Assembly (NCBI GenBank): GCA_049999725.1
Contig: JBNGIS010033951.1
Location: forward strand, 1-23,369
DNA from: Haplomitrium mnioides
Lineage: Eukaryota > Marchantiophyta > Haplomitriopsida > Calobryales
Length of the DNA: 23,369 nt
Direction of reading: 5' to 3'
Both the position numbers and the translations under genes were made by a program. The notes under the pieces were generated by a model. It was not told where the DNA came from. It ran no database searches and worked only from the letters and a program-made list of their open reading frames with translations. Positions 9,830-18,250 of the stretch are shown one piece after another. Positions within the stretch are counted from its first letter, which is position 1; the number at the start of each line of letters is the position of its first letter.

Positions 9830-10115
9830 GAGGGGCAGCCAAGGGGGGCTCCTAGTGTCAGCTCAGCTTTGGTTTGTGCAGGAGATCAGTCCCAGCAGCA
9901 TTCGGAGAAGGTTGCTGGCGTTAAAATCTTGTGGAGTCAAGAGAGGAGTGGCTGTGTTAGTGCTCGCGCACTGCAGAGAAGATCCCTTCGAAGCTCAAGA
10001 TGGAGTGGGTGGCCAACAGTCGAGAGGACTGTCTTCCAGAGGTGGAAGTTAAAGAAATCCTCTTCCAAGCATGAGGAAGTACAGTCAGGGCTTCTCGCGA
10101 GGGAAGTTGAAAAAC
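9830..10115 (+). repeat. Block shared by all four LTR units (V-type block)
   Basis: Contains ctgtcttccagaggtggaag and cttctcgcgagggaag, also found at 3887-3970 (LTR-A) and, inverted, at 6795-6905 (LTR-B) and 12830-12925 (LTR-D). The flanking agtgtca-type string near 9857 recalls agtgtcggtg at 3818. This block ties the two families to one ancestor. Confidence 0.7.
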
Positions 10116-10850
10116 TATCTGGATAAGAGTGCGTGGGTGAGGAGAAAGAGGAAGGCTGGAATTGCTGAAGGAAGGTTGGAGGAGAGATGGGTTCTTGAAA
10201 GGTGAACAAGGCTGCAATGTTGGCAGGATAGGACGTGTGTGTAGATGTGTATGTTTATGTGTATTTTTAGATTTTGTGCTCTGTTTGGAGTTTTGGGAAG
10301 TTCTTAGTTTAGAAGGCCTGCATTCCATTTACCAAATCCTGAGGATTCCCTGAACAGGGGAGGTCAGGAATAACAACATTGTATTATGATAATTGGATGT
10401 TGGGATCTATTTCCCTTCTTTGTACAAGGTGATTGAGTCCAGATTTGGGCTCTGAAGTATATTTTGGAATTTATTCAGCAGCAAGTCTATTCACCTGTGT
10501 GCGTGTCCTTGAGAAATGCATGTGAATGAGTAAGGAGGCTACTGAATGACTCACCAAGAGGCCAGAATCAGATGCTCTGGTCTATCTGCCCCTGTCTTTC
10601 AAGTGGCACCTTTCGAGGTTAAGGCCTGAAGAAGGGGTGTGACCTGCATCTGTGGGCACTAGAGTTGTGTGCTTGGGTGTTGTGCTTGGGTTTTGTTGAG
10701 GGTTGTGCAGCACTCCAGAGTTGGTAAGTAGAAGTTGGGGTCCATTCGGTGCAAAGCCCCTCCCATAAAACGTCTCGAAACACTAAGTCAACCCTTAAGT
10801 GGGGTAAACTCTGTCGGAAAAGAGTTAAGGCTCCGACCAGGGGGCTGACA

Positions 10851-10855
10851 GACGA
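10851..10855 (+). other. Right target-site duplication of LTR-C
   Basis: gacga directly after GGCTGACA; partner of gacgg at 6933-6937. Confidence 0.8.
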
Positions 10856-10925
10856 GTCTTACTATGTCCAGTGCACCGGCACTCGTACAGCCCCTCCCTC
10901 TCAGCTCCACTTGAAGAATAACACA

Positions 10926-10950
10926 CCAGAGTGTTCTCCGAACACTCTGG
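10926..10950 (+). repeat. Perfect 11-bp hairpin in LTR-B
   Basis: CCAGAGTGTTC, loop tcc, GAACACTCTGG. Conserved at the same place in LTR-A (3750-3774, inverted), where two positions have changed. Confidence 0.65.
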
Positions 10951-10981
10951 GCTGATGCACTTGCACAAGGGAATGCCGAGA

Positions 10982-11480
10982 GACTCCAAGCTCCTCACTT
11001 GGCAGCCTCTCCTTAGTTCTCAACCGACCAAAAACTCCTTCCAGCTATCGTATCAGTAACCCTCTGCCTTGGTCCGCCTGCAAGGACGAGGTCACTTTGG
11101 TCTCCCTCCAGTCCTCCTCTAAATCCCCCGGTTCCCTTTGAGCGAGTACCTTTGCTTCACGTAGCCTTCACCGAATTATCGCCTTGCCTTACCATGCGCA
11201 ATTCCCCTTTCTTGCTCTCGTTGTCGCGCCCCGCAATTGCCCGTGAAACACCAAGACGACTCCAAGCTCCCTACTCGGCAGCATCTCCTTCGTTCTTAGT
11301 CGACCGAAAACTCCTTCCAACTATCGTATCAGTAACCCTCCGCCTTGGTCCGCCTACAAGGATGAGGTCACCTGGGTCTCCCCCCAGTTCTCCTTTAAAT
11401 CCCCCGGTTCCCCTTGAGCGAGTACCACTGCCTCACGTAGCCTTAACTGAATAATCGCCCTGCCTTATCATGTGCGAATC
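10982..11480 (-). repeat. 276-bp direct tandem duplication in LTR-B
   Basis: The block with gactccaagctc, tatcgtatcagtaaccctc, ccttggtccgcct and cacgtagcctt occurs twice, e.g. tatcgtatcag at 11046 and at 11322 (276 bp apart). LTR-A has this segment essentially once, near 3340-3530. Confidence 0.85.
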
Positions 11481-11895
11481 TTGTGCCTCGCATCGCTACA
11501 TCTCCAACAATTGCCCGTGCATCAACCCGAAAGAATTCGAAAGCAAACAATGTATACTCCCCTCGCTTGCTGCCCTCCGACGCCCGATCCGATGAATAGT
11601 CGTTATTGTCGTTAGCTCGGAATAGGGGACAACGACGCATGGCTTCACTGTTCGGTAATCCCGTTACCACAGGATGGGAGAAGGCACCGCGTGTCCTACA
11701 GTTGATCGAAGAAAAGCCAAGGTCAACGGTAACTTGAACGAGGAGCTCTAAGGAATCTTGCGGAGAGAGATTTTGCAGATTCCCGCAGAACCAGGTCCGA
11801 AGAGGCTATCGGAACCAAGTTTTGCAGTGCCCCACAGAACCAACTCCAAGAAATCTTCTTAGATCCCCCTGTAGATGCTTCTTCCTTCTCCTCGT

Positions 11896-12180
11896 GCCAC
11901 GTCGTCTGTTGCATCGCCATCTGACGCCGCCCCGCAAGGGGGTAGGCTGACCGTTGCACTGACCTCTCCTTCCACAGTTGACCTGCACTTTGCCTGAGGT
12001 CAGGTAAACTCTCCCCCTCACGCCGCGTGTCCCGTGAATTGCCTCGGGGTCCCTGGAGTCGCCACGTCCTCCGAAGGCCGTCGTCCGACGCCGCTCCGCA
12101 AAGGGGTAGGCGGACTGTCGCGCTGACCTCCTTTTGATGTTGATCCACGGAACCCCTGCATGTTTCCCAATGCGCCACGT
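11896..12180 (-). promoter_or_regulatory. ACGTGGC cluster of LTR-B (middle part)
   Basis: Exact cores on the - strand at 11896-11902, 12061-12067 and 12174-12180. The first two correspond to 2907-2913 and 2743-2749 of LTR-A. The separating GC-rich blocks are the same as in LTR-A. Confidence 0.5.
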
Positions 12181-12193
12181 CATTTGAAGGGTG

Positions 12194-12198
12194 CCGTC
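12194..12198 (+). other. Left target-site duplication of LTR-D
   Basis: ccgtc directly before TGTCAGCTTC; identical to ccgtc at 16433-16437. Confidence 0.88.
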
Positions 12199-12829
12199 TG
12201 TCAGCTTCTTCCCTCCTCTCTTAACACCTGGTTGAGGTTTTTTCCAAAAAAAAGGGTGACAAAGAGTAACAAGGGTCTTTAATGAGATGGCCCCATCACC
12301 TTCGTTAATGAATTCAGGTCTTAACGACCCTGAACTTCTCACCTGATCTTCCCACACTACTCTCCAACTCACCAAACCCAAGACAAACCTGTCTTCTTCC
12401 TCACCACAAACAGAGCAAATACAATTCAACTGATTATGTAGTACATCCACACTGTGCTTGATGTAACATTTGCTTCCAGATATTCAATGTCACCTCCTAT
12501 GAACAGGAGTGTATGCAATGGTTACACAGGGATGATCTTGCAGCCTTCTTCTACATGCTATCTCCTAACATCACCAAGGCTAAACACTCTACCAAGCACT
12601 CAACTACCAACAGGGTCAGCTACTCTAGCACCCAAACACAACAGAGCTATCTAATTTATTCTCTCCACAAGATGAACAACACAACCCAAAAGCTGAATCT
12701 AACAAAATGACCTTCCTATCCATGTATAGAACTATCTTTCTCTTCCTACTCTCCTAACATCACTCTGCAAATACACAACACCAGAAACTGTATTCTCCCT
12801 GCTACTCTATCCCACTCACACACCCTGTC

Positions 12830-12925
12830 CAGATAGTTTTTTAACTTCCCTCGCGAGAAGTCTTGAATTTACTTCCTCAGGCTAGGAAGAGGTCTTGTTT
12901 AACTTCCACCTCTGGAAGATAGTCC
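12830..12925 (-). repeat. Shared V-type block in LTR-D
   Basis: Contains aacttccctcgcgagaag and acttccacctctggaaga, the inverted form of the block at 9988-10115 and 3870-3990. It marks the inner edge of the long C/D inverted match. Confidence 0.7.
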
Positions 12926-13475
12926 TCTCGACTGTTGGCTCACCCACTCCACCCCGAGAATTGGCTGGATCTTCCTCGTAGTGCTCAGGCACTAACGTGG
13001 CTACTCCTCTCCCTTCTCCACAAGAAAGTAATACCAGCAGCACTCTCCTAATGCCACTGGGACTGATCTTCTGCACAAACTAGAGCTGAGACGACACCAG
13101 GACCCCCCTTGGCTGCCTCTCACGAAATACAAACCGAAAGAATTCTCCTCTCCTCTACGTGTTGGTCCACCTCCAAATGTTGGTCTGCCTTCACATGTGA
13201 GTCCACCTGAGTAGTCTGAGCCTCTAGAGCCTCCTGCTCAACGATTCCCAACACTCCTCAGTCCACCTCCACCCTGCGATGGCCTTCCCTCACGAGTACA
13301 CCCAACTCATCAGAGATCTCACCAGAATTCTCTCCCTTGTCTCCCGTTGCTCCCCTTGCACAAAAAACTATTTGTCTCCTCCACACTAAGTGAGGTTTCC
13401 TCTATACCCCACGAATTCCCCCTTGTGTTTTGGATCGTTGCTCTATTTGGACGCTGATTGGTGGAAATTTAGTGT

Positions 13476-13590
13476 AGATTCCAAAAGGATAGGTGCATAG
13501 CGGTCGTGAATTCCAAGGATTGGCGCAGATCGGTCGTGAAATCCAAAAGATTGGCGCAGATAGGTCGTGAATTCCAAAAGATTGGTTCGC
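13476..13590 (+). repeat. 30-31-bp tandem repeat, about 4 units (LTR-D)
   Basis: Repeats of the form ggtcgtgaattccaaaagat followed by tggcgcagat, with starts near 13502, 13532 and 13563 and a diverged first unit. Not seen in LTR-C at the equivalent place, so it is probably a D-specific expansion. Confidence 0.7.
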
Positions 13591-13713
13591 AAGGCGACAA
13601 AGCTTGGCGCAAATTTGATGGCAATTTCAAGGCAAAATTGACCCTCAATTCGAAGAATTATTTGCAGCACCCTCAACGCACCTCGTCCCCGCAGAAGCTC
13701 GCAAACACTTTGA

Positions 13714-14124
13714 GGAATCCCCTGGACTCCCTCGAAGCGCCACATTTCCGCAAAACCCATGATTCTCGCGGAATCTATAAGATTCACGCTGATGCTCGGA
13801 GTCATGTTGAGTGCCATGTATCCATAGAAGCTAAGATACCTGTTGAATCTCAAAGATTCCCGTTGATGCTTAGTTCCCGAGAGGTGCACGTAATCCACAA
13901 AGATTCTTGAGGAATCTCAAATACTCCCGTTGATGCCCAATTCCCGCATAAGTGCCACGTAATCCGCAAAGATTCTTTAGGAATCTCAAATATTCCCGTT
14001 GGTGTCCAGTTCCCACATGAGCGCCACGTTTCCGTGGTGGCGCCGTCCGACGCCGCCCCGCAGAGGGGTAGGCGGACCGTTGCGCTACTCGACCGTTGAC
14101 CCGCTGACTTCTACACTGCCACGT
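13714..14124 (-). repeat. ~70-bp tandem repeat carrying ACGTGGC cores (LTR-D)
   Basis: The ggaatc starts at 13714, 13770, 13843, 13911 and 13980 give units of 56-73 bp, each with a gattc string and one GCCACGT-type core. Exact cores (- strand sense) are at 13954-13960, 14023-14029 and, just beyond the array, 14118-14124; earlier units carry gccacat or gccatgt. Confidence 0.7.
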
Positions 14125-14269
14125 CATCCGCAAGCCGTTGACCCTCTGTATAAGAACTATGAAGACTTCCATTTTTTCCCCCGTTGGATCGGTGATGGAT
14201 CTTCTTTTCAGCACCACTTCTTCTTCTGTCATATCTGCGCTGGATTGCTTTTTCGGCATCTTTGGTTCT

Positions 14270-14700
14270 CCAATGGTTAGATTTGTGACTCGTCACCGAT
14301 TCAATTGATCCCTTCTCGTTTCTCTTTCTCAAACTTGTGATAGATTGCCGCTTCAGCACTGCTTGCTTCTCCTTAAACAGGTGATAAATCTCTGTTTCAC
14401 CTCCATTTCTTCCTCTATTGGAGCTACGTTATATCCTCATTTCGGCAGCCCTTGTTAGCCCCCTTCGGAACCCTATTAAGTGGGCTCTCCACTTAGGGAG
14501 ACCACTCGGAACCATATTAAGTGGGGTGCTCCACATCGGATGGTAGATCGAAACCCCTTTAAGTACGCTCTGCCTTCGATTTATCGCCCTTTCGGCTCCA
14601 TGTTCCCTTTCCGGCCAGATCTTTGATTTATCCCTGTTTCAATGCTTGGTTCTCCTCTTGGGCTGGACTATCGATAAGTCACCTTTTCGGCCTCTATGTT
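14270..14700 (-). repeat. 48-bp tandem repeat region of LTR-D
   Basis: Inverted counterpart of the 8257-8620 array, but more decayed. Recognisable units contain gtgacttatcgat or gtgataaatct strings in the - or + sense. The middle is interrupted by an AAGTGG module at about 14465-14555. Confidence 0.55.
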
Positions 14701-16114
14701 CTTTCTCTAACTTGTCGAAAAGTTTGATGTAAGAACTATATACCCCGCGGATCCATTTTGAACTTTCGGATGACTTCCGATTCGAACTTTCAAAGTTTCC
14801 TTCCTCGCATCCGAATCTTCGACATGTCACCCTTTTGCCCAATTAATTAACTCGCTTTGGAATCCCTCTTAACCAGTCTTCCCCACATCGGAAGACGGAT
14901 CGCAACCATTTAAAGTGGTCTCTCCACTTAGGAAGGGGAATTTCCGCTCTGTTCTTCAGACCGGACCCACGGACCCCGGACTCGATTCCCCTCAGATCAT
15001 CCTTCCGCGCATAGATTTTCAACTTAAATTCTTCGCAAGCGCCTTCTGCCAATTCTTCTTCAAGGCCGCAAGGGAAATTCTTCTTCCGCAAGTAGTTCCC
15101 TCCTCGATCCCTCCTAGCTCCGCCATCCCCTGCACGCCTGCATTGCAATTCAACCTCCTCCTCTCAGCCTACGTAATTTCCTGAGGCGATTGGATTCTCT
15201 TGGCCCCTACGATTCCGTCCCATGGCTCCATGCAAGCCTATTCCATCTTCCTCTCGATTCTTATGACGATTCCATCCCCTCCACCTTGTTCAACCAAATC
15301 CTCGCAGCACACTTGACTCTCCTCCAGGTAATCTCCTCCTCGACTCCTTTTCAATCTCTCTCTGTCATGCATAATTCAATCCCTCCTCCTCTCATGCGAA
15401 TTCTCCTATTGGCCCTCGTGCGATTCCACTTCTGATCAATCCAACCTTCAATGCTGGTTCTATTCGACTCCTCCTCCATTTGCATGAAATTCTCCTGCGG
15501 CGAACTTCTCCCTTCGAATCCTGTCCAAATCTTCTTCCTGTGCGGTCCCTCTGCAGCAGTGGTCGTTCTGCACTGATCTCTCTGGCTACGCAAATTCCAC
15601 GTCCAAAATCAAATTGTCCCCCTGCACAACTTCTGCTTCCGGGTCAATCTTTTGCTAATCTAGTCTCCTTGCGACACCGGCTCCCATTCGTGATTCAACT
15701 CCGCTACCTCGATTTGCGCGATTTGATTCCCTTGCAAAACCTCCTTGCAATTCCATCCTGGCTCGACCCTTCCTTTGACGATCGACTCATCTCCCCTCTT
15801 GCGCCGTCCGATTCCAATTGCCATGCCCCTTTAAATTCCTTTCCTCTCTCCTTACCATCCAATTTCCACCTCATCCATGATTTCTATGGGAATGCCAGCC
15901 TCCGTTGGGCGATCCAATGTTCCCCTCCAGACACTCGATTCTGCTCTCCCTCTCAATTCGATCCGATCCCCTGCTTCGCATCAATCCTTTCGCACAGACC
16001 CTTCCTCGATCCCTCCTTTCGCACAGGTGTCCGCGCGCCCCTTCGAGTTGATTGCCCGTCGAATGTCAGCTCCGGAAATTATCCCATAAGCTCTTCCCCA
16101 AAAGACATAAGAAG

Positions 16115-16122
16115 TATATAAA
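16115..16122. promoter_or_regulatory. TATA-like site in LTR-D
   Basis: TATATAAA on the + strand; on the LTR's own (-) strand it reads TTTATATA, so it could serve either direction. It lies about 310 bp inside the 5' end of LTR-D. No transcript or gene can be assigned. Confidence 0.3.
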
Positions 16123-16432
16123 CCTTCCACTCTTGACTCGTTTCGAGAGGCAGCTCCCTAGTGGGGTGCAAGGCCACCGCATTCCCTTCTCTACCCCTGG
16201 ACGGACCTAGTTCAAAGCTAAACCCCCCCCCAAGGGCAAGCTGTCCTCCAAGTTAGATAGTTAGGAAATTAGTGGGCTTGGCTTGGCCCTCAACAATTAG
16301 AGTAGTTTTATTTCTTTTTATCCTTATCCTTTTATTTTTACTTACTCCTCATCATCTCTTGAACCCTGTTTGTGTACATTGGAAGCACTTTTTTGAAAAT
16401 TTTGCATGAAGTACCTTAACACCCGGCTGACA

Positions 16433-16437
16433 CCGTC
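16433..16437 (+). other. Right target-site duplication of LTR-D
   Basis: ccgtc directly after GGCTGACA; perfect match to 12194-12198. Confidence 0.88.
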
Positions 16438-16526
16438 CAACGCCGCCTCCCGAAGGGTAGGCAGACCGTCGCGCGGACCCTTCTTCTGAAGTTGACCTTC
16501 GGAAACACATCCCGGCTCCTCAGCGC

Positions 16527-16575
16527 GCCACGTTTCCGAAGTCTCCCGCGGACTCCCTGCGCTCGCTACGTCATC
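16527..16575 (-). promoter_or_regulatory. ACGTGGC pair of LTR-B (segment 3, inner)
   Basis: One exact core (16527-16533, - strand) and a decayed one (gctacgtc near 16564), 38 bp apart, corresponding to 2628-2634 and 2590-2596 of LTR-A. Confidence 0.45.
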
Positions 16576-16789
16576 CGAAGAGAACCTGCGGACTTACCCA
16601 GCTCGTCGAATAAGAACGGTGCCGATGTCGCCGTTTCATCGTACCTTCGGAGTAAGAACTCCGCGCGCTTGAGGCTATCTTCGTTAACTCTTCCAAAAGC
16701 TTGCTATAAGAACTACTAGGCCCTTTCGGACCGTTCGCCCCTTTCGAACTTTCGGATACCGACCGCACCCCGTCGAACTTTTACCTTTC

Positions 16790-17275
16790 TAGATGCCGAA
16801 GTGGCAAAGAGTCACCCTTTCGGCGCCGCTAGCTCCTCTGTCGGCCTTACCGGCATTAGCTTCGTTTTTCGGCCGCTCTCATCTCGCTCACCGATTCGCC
16901 GATATATCGTCCTTCTGTCGTGCTCGTCGTTTCCCCCATCGGATAGACGCCATATCGCCTTTTTGGCTCAGCCTTCTTCCCGTTGGACGGTTTGCGTTGG
17001 GTCACCACTTCGCCACTAATGCGCGTCGTTCGAACCGGTTTGCCGACAAGTCGCTTATTCGCCTTCACTCGCTCTTATTCAATCAGATCAGTGATCAATC
17101 CCCCTTTCGGCTCTCCTCTGTGTTTCCTCCTGGCGAATCTGCGCTAGGTTGCCCCTTTGGCTTTCGCGCTCCTCCTCCTTTCGGATCTTCGATACATCGC
17201 CCTTCCGGCACTCTCCCATTTTCCTTCGGCGAGACCTACGATAAGTCGTTGTTTCGGGCCCCTTTCTTTGCTCCC
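16790..17275 (-). repeat. 48-bp tandem repeat, about 10 units (LTR-B)
   Basis: Inverted counterpart of LTR-A 1895-2370; units contain ctttcggc, tcgccttc and gtcgctt-type strings every 46-50 bp. The 234-codon open frame at 16793-17497 runs through it and merely reflects a period divisible by three. Confidence 0.7.
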
Positions 17276-17402
17276 ATGTTGGGTTCCTCGGGGATCCCTC
17301 TTAACTGGAGCTTTCCACGTCGTATGACGGATCGGAACCCGGTTAAGTGGGCTCCCTATTTAGAGAGGCGCCTTTCCGCAGATCCGCGGGCCTCTTGGTG
17401 CC

Positions 17403-17490
17403 GCCACGTCGTCCGTGGAATCCCGCGAAGGGCTCTGGAGACGCCACGTTTCCGTGGAATCTCGTGGGGCCTTTTGGAGACTCCACCTTT
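17403..17490 (-). promoter_or_regulatory. Three 39-40-bp units with ACGTGGC cores (LTR-B)
   Basis: Exact cores on the - strand at 17403-17409 and 17443-17449; a third unit at 17480 carries ctccacctt. Units are 38-40 bp and include tttccgtggaatc. Counterpart of 1700-1765. Confidence 0.55.
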
Positions 17491-18054
17491 CCGCTAGGAT
17501 TCGGATTCGAAGAAGAGTGTCGATCGACCCTTGCTGAACATGCTCTTGCTTGCGGGATCGAGGCGTCCCTCTTCCCTGGCCTTGCTCGCCCTTGTGACGA
17601 TCTCACCTCCTCCTTTCAACTCATGACCCTTGCTTCTCGATTTGTGGCCGTTGCAGGATCCCCGCGATCTGCCTTTCTTCGGAGTGCCTTTGGGCTTCCT
17701 TGTTGTTGATCCCTTCTTCTTCCTCCTGTGATCGCCTCGCCATGGGTGGCTGCTCTATTCCTTCTCCCCAAGCTCTGATCCCCGCATCCTCCTTAGACCC
17801 ACGGATTCTCGATGGCCTGCTTCAAATTTGAAAATTAGGCCCCTCCTCTGGCTAGCGATCACTGCTCTCCTTCCTCCTCTCTTCCGCCGTGATCCTGTTT
17901 CCTTCCCAGGACTCATGCGCCCTTCTCTTATCAGCTGTTTGAGGTAATAAGTTGTTCCTGAGAGGCCTTCACACTCGCAAAGGGAACATATGGCCAATGG
18001 TGCTTCTGATTTCGTGAATTCCGCTTGAATGCTGCAAAGCACTGGTTGACATAA

Positions 18055-18066
18055 CCCCCACTTCAA
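18055..18066 (-). other. Polypurine tract before LTR-B
   Basis: On the - strand TTGAAGTGGGGG lies three bases before the TGTC start of LTR-B. Such a purine run is where plus-strand DNA synthesis starts in LTR retroelements, and it identifies LTR-B as a 3' LTR. LTR-A, C and D show target duplications here instead. Confidence 0.65.
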
Positions 18067-18175
18067 GTGTGACGTGTCCCCGCGAACACACCTCTTCTCC
18101 CTCATTTTTTCTGGTGCCTTTGATGCTGGTTGCTGGCCCGACTCTGTAACTCCTGCAACACAACCCCATGAAACA

Positions 18176-18220
18176 CCCCCCCCCCCCCCCCCCCCCCACA
18201 CACACACTCACACACACATA
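18176..18220 (+). repeat. C22 run followed by (CA)n microsatellite
   Basis: Twenty-two uninterrupted C (18176-18197), then ca dinucleotides with one interruption to 18218. On the element's sense strand this is a G22 run about 110 bp upstream of the polypurine tract. The exact length is prone to sequencing error. Confidence 0.9.
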
Positions 18221-18250
18221 AACAACTTACCTGCAGTTCCTCGAGACCCT

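Larger units (their letters stand above)
6938..10850 (+). mobile_element. LTR-C: 3.9-kb solo LTR-like unit of giant-LTR family 2, nested in LTR-B
   Basis: Starts TGTCAGCCAGGTGT and ends GGGGGCTGACA, with 7-bp inverted tips TGTCAGC/GCTGACA and a 5-bp duplication gacgg/gacga. Its middle, 7905-10115, is an inverted match to LTR-D 12785-14945; its first 970 bp and last 730 bp match D poorly beyond the tips. It shares building blocks with family 1: the ACGTGGC arrays, the 48-bp repeat, the AAGTGG module and a 130-bp block (9988-10115) matching 3870-3990. The first 250 bp are T-rich, with a long pyrimidine tract at about 7065-7122. No second LTR, primer-binding site or protein domain is visible, so a solo LTR is favoured. 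Confidence 0.82.
10851..12198 (-). mobile_element. LTR-B segment 2 (middle part)
   Basis: Inverted match to LTR-A 2690-3845, starting gacgagtcttactatg and running through the hairpin, the gttactgatac block and the ctaacgacaataacgac block, to the GC-rich ACGTGGC zone. It lies between LTR-C and LTR-D. It carries two things LTR-A lacks: a tandem duplication of about 276 bp (10982-11480) and an extra copy of about 80-100 bp of the acgtggcgc-to-gtcggacgg interval at 12085-12198. No coding signal; open frames such as 11806-12450 follow the repeat. Confidence 0.85.
12199..16432 (-). mobile_element. LTR-D: 4.2-kb solo LTR-like unit of family 2, nested in LTR-B
   Basis: Bounded by TGTCAGCTTC on the left and ACACCCGGCTGACA on the right, with a perfect 5-bp duplication ccgtc on both sides. 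Read on its own (-) strand it starts TGTCAGCCGGGTGT, matching LTR-C's start at 13 of 14 positions. Its 12785-14945 portion is an inverted match to LTR-C 7905-10115. The 1.5-kb 5' part (about 14945-16432) is pyrimidine-rich on the + strand and is not recognisably shared with LTR-C, which accounts for most of the length difference. A 213-codon open frame at 15480-16121 has low-complexity composition and no domain. No internal retroviral gene is present. Confidence 0.83.
16433..18051 (-). mobile_element. LTR-B segment 3 (5' end of the LTR)
   Basis: About 1.62 kb, an inverted match to LTR-A 1111-2731 with very similar length and, by eye, 85-90% identity over long stretches (for example around 17540-17760 against 1430-1630). 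It ends ...CACTGGTTGACA at 18051, the reverse complement of LTR-A's TGTCAGCCAGTG apart from one base. Beyond 18051 homology to LTR-A's flank stops and a purine tract follows on the - strand, as expected at the boundary between the interior of a retroelement and its 3' LTR. Segments 1-3 add up to about 3.8 kb once C and D and their duplications are removed. Confidence 0.85.

Noticed and set aside
9859-10850. A second internal LTR (TGTCAGCTCAG at 9859) making LTR-C a complete short element
   Set aside because: Similarity to the unit start is limited to about 7 bases and the site is not kept in LTR-D.
11806-12450. 214-codon open frame on the - strand
   Set aside because: Crosses the junction between LTR-B and the inserted LTR-D, so it cannot be an old gene; composition is that of the GC-rich repeat.
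15480-16121. 213-codon open frame on the + strand
   Set aside because: Rich in P, S, L and F from a pyrimidine-rich region of LTR-D, antisense to the LTR, no domain, and no counterpart in LTR-C.
6933-16437. A 9.5-kb element with 19-bp terminal inverted repeats (GACGGTGTCAGCC...)
   Set aside because: The match is 18 of 19, but gacgg has its duplicate at 10851 and ccgtc has its duplicate at 12194, so the two ends belong to two different insertions.
16793-17497. 234-codon open frame on the + strand
   Set aside because: Runs through the 48-bp tandem array (period divisible by 3) and is antisense to LTR-B; the LTR-A counterpart is not kept open at protein level.
1111-18051. One 16.9-kb DNA transposon with 1.62-kb terminal inverted repeats
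   Set aside because: The outer arms do match inverted, but the flanks of 1111 and 18051 share no target duplication, while 1111 pairs with 4718 through a clear 5-bp duplication in the satellite. LTR-A and LTR-B are separate copies in opposite orientation.
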